A stretch of 39,660 bases of DNA, taken from assembly GCA_016946835.1 (NCBI GenBank), contig JACVTC010000354.1, positions 1-39,660 on the forward strand, written 5' to 3'. A program made the translations under genes and the position numbers. The notes beneath the pieces were generated by a model, which did no database searches, was not told the origin of the DNA, and saw only the letters and a list, made by a program, of their open reading frames with translations. This document shows positions 30,396-39,660 of the stretch, in pieces (within the stretch, counting starts at the first letter, position 1; the number at the start of each line of letters is the position of its first letter). The DNA comes from Neocallimastix lanati (nom. inval.). Lineage: Eukaryota; Neocallimastigomycota; Neocallimastigomycetes; Neocallimastigales; Neocallimastigaceae.

Positions 30396-30844
30396 AAAAA
30401 TTGGCGAAATGCGACCACATTCCAATTCTCCAATTTTCCAATTTATACATCATATGATAATTAAATCAGATGATTAATTAATTTATTTTTATGTAATTAT
30501 TAATAAAATAATTATATTTTCATTCTATATCAATAATAAATAATTAATATTATATATATAGTCAATGTCAAAAAAATATTATTATTAATTATTTATTATA
30601 TTATTGTAATATTTTAGTTTTAAATTCTTAAAAAAAAAAAAAAAAAATAAATTTAATTATTTATTTTTATTTACGTTTTGATTAATTATAGATGAGAAAT
30701 ACTTAATTTTTTATTTTTATTTATGTTTTAATTAATTAAATTTAAAAATAATAACAATAATAATAGATTACTGAAGTGTTTTTATATTAATACTAGATAA
30801 TAATAATAAAATATTGAGTGACAAAAAAAAAAAAAAAAAAAAAA

Positions 30845-31822
30845 ATGAAACGATCAAATGAAAATGAAAATGATTTTAGATCAGAAAATAATGAAAAAAA
30901 GAGAAAGATAATTGATGAAAACGAGTTAATAAAAAAATTTTTATGTTCTAATTTTTATATTGATAAAACCTTACTAATCAAGGATTTTATAGAGGAAATA
31001 TCATCAAAAATATGTGTTACCGCACCCTCTGGATATGGAAAGACTGTTAATCTAAATATGTTGCGTTATTTTTTTGAAATGAATTACAAAGACGAAAATA
31101 ACAATAAAAACAAAAAATTTTTTGAAAAATTAAACATAGCTAAAGAAACTAAAGATGGTGAAAGTTATATTGATCTTTATCAAGGAAAATTTCCAGTAGT
31201 TTATATTAATTTTGATGTTATTTTATTAGAAGAAAGTTTTGATGAAACAATTGAAAACTTTAAATCATTTATTCAATCCTTGTATAACAAATACAATATT
31301 ATTATAGATAATAATATTAAAATTTATGAAAAAGAAATGATAAAAAAAATTTTAGATTTAAATGTAAATATTAATAATTTAGTGGTTTCAATTAGTATTT
31401 TATGTAAATATTTGTATAATACATTCAAAAAGAAAATTATATTATTAATAGACAATTATGATTCACTAATTCTTAATTCATTAAATACTACTTATTTTGA
31501 TAAATTATATTCTTTTCATCAGAAATTATTAACAAATATATTTGAAAATGATAGTTATATATTTAAATCATTCATTACTGGTAAAATTGATGTTCAATTT
31601 TTTACAATTAATTACTCTGTAGCTAGCTATAAATTTAATAAATATTTTAGTGTAACAAATTTAGAATTGCAAAAACTTTTATTTGAATTCAAACTTGAAA
31701 ATAAAAGTGAAATATATGAGCAATATAAAATTAATTCAAGTAATTTTTCATCTATAAATCCAACAAATAACAATCATGCAAATAAAGTAAATATTATTAT
31801 TTCAACATCTTTGACTTATAAT

Positions 31823-31860
<38 letters not shown>

Positions 31861-31873
31861 TGATGATAATAAC

Positions 31874-31905
<32 letters not shown>

Positions 31906-31910
31906 TAACA

Positions 31911-31949
<39 letters not shown>

Positions 31950-34825
31950 TAGTTAAATATTATGATTTATTTTGTATAATAAATTCTATTAAAAAATTTC
32001 TTTCTTCACAAAAATTGATAGAATCAAAAAATAATGATAATTTTTTTTTATCACAAAAAAATGAATTTATTGAAATAATATTTAACAATGATTTTGATTA
32101 TATTATGATTAAAGATATGGATTATCTTTTACAAAATGGGTTTATTGAAAAGTCAATTCCAAAATTATCATATTTTAAAATGTTAAAAAAAGAATATATA
32201 AATAACCGAGATATTATTTGGACTTTGTTTATTAAATGCGGTTATCTAATTATTGCAGATAATGATAATATTATTTCTAATAATAAAAAATTAAAAATAA
32301 GAAATAAAGAAATTAAAGAATTTATTAAAATAAAATTTTCTAATTGGAAAAATAAATTTTATAAATATTTTAAATATAGTGAAATTATTGATTTGTTTAT
32401 AAAAAATTATGATGAAGAAAAAATCCAAGAATTCCTTGAAAATTCAATAAACAAAGAAAATTATTCCCCAAATGAAGACTTAAACAACTGGTACGCTCTA
32501 ATTTACTCACTTTTAAGTTTGAATAATGAATATGTAATTGTTACTAAAAATAAATATGATGAAAAAAATAATATTCGTGAATTATTATATGTCCATAAAG
32601 ATTATTTAGATAGGTTAAATAATAATTGTGACAATAATAATAATTCAAATTCAAATAATTCTAATGAAAGTAATAAAAAAAATGATCAATTTAATCCATA
32701 TTTATCTGAAATATTTTACATTACTATAAACGTTGTGCCTGAAGAAAATAGAATAAAAGAAGGCTGTATTCAAGCATTGGATGACAATGAGAAATTTCTA
32801 TTTAATGGCCTTGAATTAAAAAATATATACAATAAGATCATCAAATTTGGGATATCTGTTTGTGGAAATAAATGTGGAGTGATTTACGAAATAAATTATG
32901 GAAATAAATTCAAAAGAAAAGAAATGGCAACTAAAGTATATTGTGGTGAAAATTATGATGACTTGTATGAAAAAGGATATTATTTTATTGATAAAACTAG
33001 AATGATAAATAAATTAATTGAAAAAGGAAATGCTGTATATTTAATAACACGGCCAAGAAGATTTGGAAAAAGTTTAAATTTAAAAATGATTCAAAAATTC
33101 TTTGAAAAACGTACTAAAGGAGATAGTAAAGGAAATGATGTATTTGATGGATTAGAAGTTTCAAAAGATAGAAAAAATATGAGAGAATGTCACAAATATC
33201 CCGTAATATATTTAAATTTTAAAGATAACGAATCAAAAACTTATGAATCAGCTATCATGTATCTTAAATCTAAAATATCTTCTCAATTTAAATATCAACG
33301 AGAAAAGATTGATTTTAAAAAATTAGATACGTCAGACCAAAAATTATGGAATAAAATAGAAAATGAAGAAGAAGATATGAATAAATTAAACGAATCTATT
33401 CATTTTTTATGTCAATGTTTAATCGAAAAAAAATTTTACAAAAGAAAATGTATTGTTTTAATTGATGAATATGATAAAATTCTTATTAATTCTTTTGAAA
33501 ATGGATATTATGAAATGTTTATTGGTATTGTTAGATCTTTTTTTTCAAATATTTTTAAAGGAAATGAATATTTATATTTCGGAATAATTACAGGATGCTT
33601 AGGTTTAGAATTAAAAACCTTTTATTCAGGACTTAATAATATCCATGAACATACCCTTCTTTCTGATCATTTATTTTATGATTGTTATGGATTTACAGAA
33701 AGCGAGTTAAAAAAATTTTTATCCCATTTTGAAATTCCTTTAGAAGAAGAAGATAAAATTCAAAAAGAATATAATGGCTATTCTTGTGGTTATGGTAATC
33801 GTATTATTAAGAATTTGTATAATCCATATTCAATAATGAAATTTATTAGTAATAATAAAAATAAGAAAGATGATCATTTATTTAAAAATTATTGGTTTAG
33901 TTCTTGGAGTGATAACATTTTAAATAAAATTATTAAAGAAAATGAATTTTCCTTTAAAAAAGATTTCCTAAGTCTGTTGTATGGGAATGTAATTATTGTA
34001 GAAATTAAAGAAATATTAACGTTAAAAAAAAATTATTTAAAAGATGAAGTATGGACGGTTTTATTACATTCTGGATATATCACTCTATCCGATAAAGAGG
34101 GATATAAACAAAATATAAAAGAAATGGATGATCAAATAGTTAAATTATTACAAAGTGAATCCAAATTAAATGAAAATGATGTAAATGAAGATTTAATTAA
34201 AAAATATAAAAATAATCAATTAAATAAGCACCTCGAAAATAATATGTATTATATTAAAATTCCTAATAATGAAATTTTTAATTGTTTTATAGCAAAATTG
34301 AAAGAGAGTTTAAAAAATGAAATAAAGGATGATAACTATATAAATAATTTTATTAATGGCCTTTTCAACAAAGACATAGATACAATAAATTCAAATTTAA
34401 ATGATTATTTAACATGTTTAAGTCAATATCATCTGTTTGCCAATGAAAAAGATTATGAAAATGTTTATCAAGTATTGTTAATGCAAATATTTATATTTTG
34501 TAAAATTTACGGTCTAAATGCAGAAAAGAACAATGGATCAGGTAGATATGACTTTGGTTTTCCTAATAGAAATAAAAAAAAAGAATACATTTTAATTGAG
34601 GTTAAAACATGTAAATCAGAAAATTGTGATGACAATTTACTTCATAAAGAATGTGAAAATGCTATAAATCAAATTATAGAAAAAAAATATAAAATGAAAC
34701 ATGAAAAGAATGGTTATTCAAGTTTTATAATTTATGGTATTATCTTTTGGAAAAAAACTTGTAGAATTGAAATGAAAATAAATAATAATGATATAAAAGG
34801 TCCATCAGAATCATTAAAAGAGTAA
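30845..34825 (+). CDS. two-module AAA-ATPase-like / PD-(D/E)XK nuclease, N-terminal module degenerate
   Basis: 1326 aa. The start is the ATG at 30845 (MKRSNENEND), matching the paralogue. The open frame upstream lacks an ATG and is a poly-A run. Module 1 (1 to about 690) has FYIDKT, Walker A PSGYGKT (61-67), a Walker B box LIDNYDS (201-207, with Asn204 where Glu is usual), a poly-Asn linker of about 50 residues from about 328, and a tail without a clear nuclease motif. Module 2 (about 694-1326) has YYFIDKT, RPRRFGKS (736-743), LIDEYDK (872-878), YNGYSCGYG and LYNPYSI typical of the AAA-ATPase-like family, and a PD-(D/E)XK core with D1236 and E1252-V-K1254. Both modules share the same order, so the gene looks like an internal duplication. 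It is probably a DNA-acting ATPase-nuclease; the substrate is unknown. No signal peptide or membrane segment. Confidence 0.88.
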
Positions 34826-35416
34826 TAATAATAATTAATAATATTTTATTATTTTAACATTCAAAATTTAAATATTTTAATATATTACAAAAAAAAATTG
34901 AACATAGTAAATATAAATTTTTATTTTTATGTTTATGATAAAGAATAAAAAGATTTATATATATATATATATATATATTTTTATAATGTGATCATTTAAA
35001 TATATAAAATCTATTAACTTTTGCAGCTAAATGTATTTACACGAATAAATTTTTTATGATATAATAACCTTCAAAAACTAAAATTTTTGGAGTATGGTTA
35101 TTAAATTTAAAATATGTTTACATATATCTCATAATATAATACTATATAGAATAATTTAACGTATAATAATAATAGTAATAACATCTAAATTTCCTTCATA
35201 TTAATGAATATACAATAAAATTGAATAACATTTAAATAACATCAAAATATTAATAGTTGTAAAATGATTTTAATACTTGAAAGTTTATACTTATAAATTA
35301 ACAAAAAATAAGTAAGTTCATTTAAATATTAGAAATTTCAATCTTATATTGGTTAAAATTGGAATATTTATTTGTAATTTGATATAAATTATTTAATGAT
35401 AACATTAACTATCTAA
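34826..35416. other. intergenic, AT-rich
   Basis: The first 120 or so bases match the 3' flank of the paralogous pseudogene. The rest shows no gene. Confidence 0.6.
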
Positions 35417-36189
35417 ATGAATCATGAGGAACAAACCTTTATTTATGCATATAATATTACCAATTATAATGGTGAAAATTATTTTATACATTAACTACAC
35501 TAACCAAACCAAATCCATAGAAGAGGTGCTTAAATTAAAAAAAAAAAATAAATAATATTTAACATACTATTGCAAAAATAATAATAGTTTAGAAAAAATA
35601 GTTAAAATTCCTAAAGAAAATGGTTTACGGAATTAATTATTACTTACCATTATAGTCAAAATTCAATAGATAAACTTAAAAAAACGTATGATTGCTATAA
35701 GGATATATGTTTATGTTTATATCTAGGGTGCACTCATGCTTCTCAATGTCTTTTTGGTAGTTGTACCTTTATAGATGAAGCTACAAATATAACGCCTGAT
35801 ATTCCTTTTGACAACCATCCAATTGGTCTTTGTAGATACAATGCCAAAGCTAATTTAACGGAATGTGATGCAGTCTATGTAAAGCCGACAATGTTCTGGA
35901 AGAGCTAGTCTTATATGCATTGTGGTAAATTAGAAGGGGCATCATGTGTAACTTGATGATGAATGTACATATAACTTATACATTGATGGAGAGTGTTGTA
36001 AAATATTCAGATGGTCCATCTGATAGTGATAATTTAATTATTATTGTGTATATCTATCTAGGTATAACAGTATTGGCTCTTGTGATTCTATGTCTGTCCT
36101 TACCGCTACTGTTATATCCATCAACCTAAGAACCGTAAAAAGATTGTATTCTTCGCAGTAGTGATGACTTTTATTATAATTATCGATTT
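35417..36189 (+). pseudogene. decayed cysteine-rich membrane-protein gene
   Basis: Several frames carry protein-like pieces. The first is an ATG frame at 35417 (MNHEEQTFIYAYNITNYNG). The second is a 92-codon open stretch at 35630-35908 without an ATG, Cys-rich (YDCYKDICLCLYLGCTH, SQCLFGSCTFIDE), with Asn-X-Thr sites. After an in-frame TAG come YMHCGKLEGASCVT and, one frame over, DDECTYNLYIDGECCK. Then there is a strongly hydrophobic segment (NLIIIVYIYLGITVLALVI, 36030-36126), and a basic then hydrophobic piece, HQPKNRKKIVFFAVVMT, to about 36189. The layout suggests an extracellular Cys-rich, glycosylated protein with a C-terminal membrane anchor, now broken by at least two stops and several frameshifts. 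The family is not recognised. An intron explanation for some breaks cannot be excluded. Confidence 0.55.
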
Positions 36190-37570
36190 GGTTACATAAA
36201 TATTAAGACTGAAATATTAATAATATTCATATGTGTAACATTTTTAAGACTGTATAGTATTGTACCATATACCAATTACTAAAGCTATATTAGACATTCG
36301 TAATATGTAGTTGAAGATTTACTTAATCTAAATATACTTTTATAGCCGCAATTAATTCAAAGTTTCGTTTTATTATTTAATAAATAAATGTATATGTTTT
36401 CACTAATATCAATAATAATATACCATATTCATAATGTTCGGGTATATGGAGTAGTTAAATCAATATATTACTATCCACGACTAATCAATAAACTTTCAAT
36501 AAATAATTTTTAAAGATTAAATTTTATAGACTGATGTTTAGATCATCAAAGCTAAATTATTAATGATAAAATCATTGGAAATCACATATATTTGTTTTCG
36601 TATAATTATGAGAGAAAATATATATTTATTTCAATTCTCATTAAGACTTATAACCGATATTTTTAATTTGAATTAATGTAATTTTTAGTAAATTATTTAA
36701 GAATTAAATATTTAGTAATTACAATTAATTCCTATACATATTAAACTATTAAATAATGAATTATGTATTTATGCTAAAGATTAATAAGTTGAGTTACTAT
36801 CTAATTACATTATAAATTTAAGTAAAACAAAAATAATTAAATAATAGCATTAAATTAGGTACTGTATGAGCAATTAGGCTTTTGTAATCTTGAAATATAT
36901 AATACTCTTTTAATTTTCTATGTCTTAAGTCCAACGTGTTAAGGCCCGAAAATTCAAGCTTATGCTGAGGGTCATATCCCATTTATTGATTCTAAATTAT
37001 CTGGAAGATTTATACTGCCTCAGAAATTATTTCAATTGACGTTTGAAGCTACCAAGGAATTTATTTTATTCTATTCAATTTCTTTTTTATACTCAATTCC
37101 ATTTTTTATTAAATGAACAAAAAGTAATATTATTAGAAATTCGAAAAAATTTATTAATTTAAATTACCACTTTACAGTATTTTTATATTTTAATTATAAT
37201 ATTAGTATTAGTTTATCATAAAATAACCATTAAAAATAATACTATTATATATTATTATTAATAAATTAAAGCTATTTAAATTATTTTTTTATAATAAATT
37301 TAGTATAATTTTTTAGAGATGGCTTTGTTGGAATTTTTAGAAATAGTTGTATATATCAATAGTGCTATTAACATAACTATCTCTTTGTTTGTTAATAATT
37401 TTCTATTTAATGGAAAGAAGATTATCCGAGTCAATGTTATATTGGTCGTCATTATTGTCTTAAAACAATATTAAGCATTCTTGGTAACATTACTATCATC
37501 TAATGTACTACCGGTAAGGGTCACTACATTATATAGATTTTTAAATAAAATATTTCATGAAAAAAAAAAA
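36190..37570. other. intergenic DNA with possible short coding relics
   Basis: No gene supported. Two weak candidates are seen. One is an ATG-less open stretch near 36943-37116 (GPKIQAYAEGHIPFIDSK...). The other is a 51-codon hydrophobic ATG frame at 37319-37474 (MALLEFLEIVVYINSAINI...). Either could be remnant or chance. Confidence 0.4.
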
Positions 37571-37620
37571 AAAATAGATTATTCAAGTTGATACAGGTAT
37601 TAGGGGGTTATTATTGTCTA

Positions 37621-37644
37621 TTACATGTATTGTAATACATGTAA
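37621..37644. repeat. perfect 10-bp inverted repeat
   Basis: TTACATGTAT, loop TGTA, ATACATGTAA. It could form a cruciform or hairpin. No neighbour gives it a role. Confidence 0.7.
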
Positions 37645-38059
37645 TAAACAAGTTATTTTTATCATGGTCTACTACTTTAGATTCAGGAGTCTCGAACGGA
37701 CAGTCATAACCTAAATGTTTAGGGAATTGATTATCTTTGGATATTAATGATTATTCGAGATTCATTATTAAAAATAGCCAATTTTTTTTTTGATTTTTCT
37801 GATGTAATATTTATTTTAATTAATAATATTTATTAATGTGAAATAAAAATAATTATAAAATAAAAAAATTAAAAAAATAATAATAATAAAAAAAAAAAAA
37901 AAAGTAAATAAAAAATAGTAAATAAAATAATATATATGTATATATTTATTTTTAACATAATCTGTTTTTTTTTTTTTTTTTTTTTTTTTATTTTTTCATA
38001 TTGATTATTATAATTATTACAATCATTTTTTTTTTTTACTTAACATATAAATATTCCTT
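37645..38059. other. intergenic, AT-rich with homopolymers
   Basis: No gene seen. A 23-T run lies at 37967-37989. Confidence 0.5.
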
Positions 38060-38470
38060 TAGCATCTTGAATGTTACCATTATAGTAATTTCAATTTAAA
38101 TTCATTTAGTTTTTACCTTCTGTATTTATTAGTAACAGCATGACTGTCTTCTTCTTCAGATATGGAATAAATATTAGATTCGGAAATTATTCTTCATTGT
38201 GGGTGGGTATTACTTAAACCTTTTTATCAGAAACTGTTATTGAATTTAGATACTGAGCTATTTGCAATAAGCAATTTTTCTAAAGAACTTGATGTACCTG
38301 ATTCTCCAATCTGATTTTGCTAAATACTAACTAGATTTAGTTTAAAGATTTAGCTAATACTTCAATTGTATTATTTAGATATATAAAATGTTAAATGTAT
38401 TAGAATTATTTGTAATATCTCCTTAATGGAACGTGTAACTGAACTTCCATCGGATGATATATTATATAAA
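38060..38470 (-). pseudogene. decayed coding stretch, unknown family
   Basis: On the minus strand, pieces with protein-like composition alternate between frames: SSDGSSVTRSIKEILQIILI (about 38455-38400), then QNQIGESGTSSSLEKLLIAN with VSKFNNSF (about 38325-38235), then IISESNIYSISEEEDSHAV (about 38190-38140). Ser- and Glu-rich, with stops and frameshifts between pieces. No family is recognised and the boundaries are uncertain. Confidence 0.4.
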
Positions 38471-39660
38471 TATTATAAATGATAATAAAAAAAAAAAAAA
38501 AAAAAAAAAAAAATTATTTAAAGTAGTACTAATACTCTTAAAATTTCATATTAATATTCTAATGATAATATAATTATATTTCTAATATTTTATATATCTT
38601 AATTATTATAAAAATATTAATATTATCAACAACAACAACAACAATAATAATAATAATAATAATAATATAGAATAGGATAAAGTAATATATATATTATTAT
38701 TGAAAAGAAGAGTTTATCTATTTTGTTTTTAATAGAAAAATATATATTTTTTCAAATAAAAGAATTAATTAAGTAATAAAAATGACTAATTAAAAATAAT
38801 ATAATTCATCATAGAATATATATATATATATATATAAAAAAAAAAAAAGAAATTTCTTGAGCTTTAGTCCCTTTTTCTTTTTCTTTAATAAATATCATTT
38901 ATTAATTTTCTTACTATTAATAATTTTTTATTTTATTTTTTATTTTTTTTATTTACTAGGTTAATATGTTGAATTATATATGAATAATCCAACAATAATT
39001 AATTAATAATATAATAATAATTAAAATAAATATAAGATAAAATAGTTTTAAGTTATTTAAACACTTAATATTTAAAGAAATATTTTTTAAATAATAAATT
39101 CTTTGAAAGATTATGAAAAGTATTTATTTATTGAATTATTAGTATATAATTATTGTAAATACAATAACCTTAACAAAGAACATAAAAGATAGATTTTTAC
39201 ATCTTTCTTTTATACTTTGTAAGTTAACATAATAATAGTATTTAATTATAAGATATTAATAAATATAGTAATATGTATATTAATAAAATATTAAGATAAT
39301 AACAATATCGATAGGTTTAAAATATTTAATATAACTAAAAAAATAAATTTAATTTGGAATTATATAATTCATTTGAATCATTTAAAAAAAAAAAATAGTA
39401 GTGTTAATATATATGATGGAAACCTATATATAAACATAATAATAAATAAATACAGGTGACGTCATAGGTAGTATCATTGAAATTATTAAATATAAAATCT
39501 TAGTTTACTTAATATTCTCAGAATTAGTAGGCCTAAGATAATTCTTTTAAATATTAAATAAAAATTATATTAATTATTAATTATTTAAATTATATATGAT
39601 TTATAATTTATAATTAAATAAATAAATAAATTCTATTTTCAACTTTTGTAAATGGTAAAT
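38471..39660. other. intergenic, AT-rich
   Basis: Poly-A (38488-38512), (AAT)n and (TA)n tracts. A perfect CRE-type palindrome TGACGTCA lies at 39457-39464. No gene is seen on either strand up to the window edge. Confidence 0.5.

Noticed and set aside
30818-30844. Upstream start of the intact AAA/nuclease gene
   Set aside because: It begins at a GTG in front of a poly-A run. Nuclear eukaryotic genes start at ATG, and the paralogue supports 30845.
35944-36129. 61-aa ORF as an intact small membrane protein
   Set aside because: Its N-terminal half is out of frame with the Cys-rich coding pieces; only the hydrophobic end is meaningful, as part of a broken longer gene.
39457-39464. TGACGTCA as a CRE promoter element
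   Set aside because: A perfect palindrome, but an 8-mer alone with no adjacent gene is weak; noted only in the intergenic entry.

Overview
The window is extremely AT-rich eukaryotic DNA. It has long A and T homopolymers, (AAT)n tracts translated as asparagine runs, and genes that read through in the standard code with no intron I could recognise. The gene content is Ty3/gypsy LTR retrotransposons, large AAA-ATPase-like/PD-(D/E)XK nuclease proteins and an Rpn-type PD-(D/E)XK protein of bacterial style. Together these point to an anaerobic gut fungus (Neocallimastigomycota). That assignment is inference from composition and gene families, about 80% sure.

Region 1 (1-12203) is a stack of LTR retrotransposons piled up just 5' of a tRNA-Thr(UGU) gene at 12102-12173. 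From the outside in it holds a possible LTR end (1-122), a solo LTR (127-644), a gag-only non-autonomous element (A, 649-3955) and a complete 8.1 kb Ty3/gypsy element (B, 3960-12085). B lies on the minus strand, has two 863-bp LTRs that read as identical, and has intact gag and pol. The same four bases, CAAC, sit at every junction (123-126, 645-648, 3956-3959, 12086-12089). The innermost junction is 12-16 bp upstream of the mature tRNA, which is where Ty3 inserts in yeast. Gag and Pol of B are in -1 phase. A TTTAAAC slippery heptamer followed by a 6-bp hairpin lies right before the gag stop, which is a textbook -1 frameshift signal.

Region 2 (12204-14531) is low-complexity DNA. It carries a GC-rich block of about 130 bp present twice, 365 bp apart, that could fold as a pseudoknot. 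It also has an imperfect inverted repeat and microsatellites.

Region 3 (14532-18667) is a broken copy of a giant two-module AAA-ATPase/nuclease gene, disrupted by a 142-bp frameshifting tandem duplication and a one-T insertion. Its intact paralogue (1326 aa) is at 30845-34825 on the same strand. The N-terminal ATPase/nuclease module looks catalytically dead (DNYD in place of DEYD), while the C-terminal module keeps the key residues. Similarity between the two loci extends a few hundred bases outside the coding region on both sides.

Region 4 (18668-29900) holds satellites (9-bp, 133-bp and 5-bp units), an intact Rpn/PD-(D/E)XK protein on the minus strand (22268-23755) with an inserted N-rich, AT-hook-bearing segment, and a decayed minus-strand Ty3/gypsy pol (25480-28614, with more remnant to about 29330).

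Region 5 (34826-39660) is gene-poor. It contains a decayed cysteine-rich membrane-protein gene (about 35417-36189), a decayed minus-strand coding stretch (about 38060-38470), and nothing else I can name.

Overall this is repeat-dominated accessory DNA. A Pol III gene acts as a landing pad for retroelements, and multi-copy nuclease families that look acquired from bacteria are duplicating and decaying around it.
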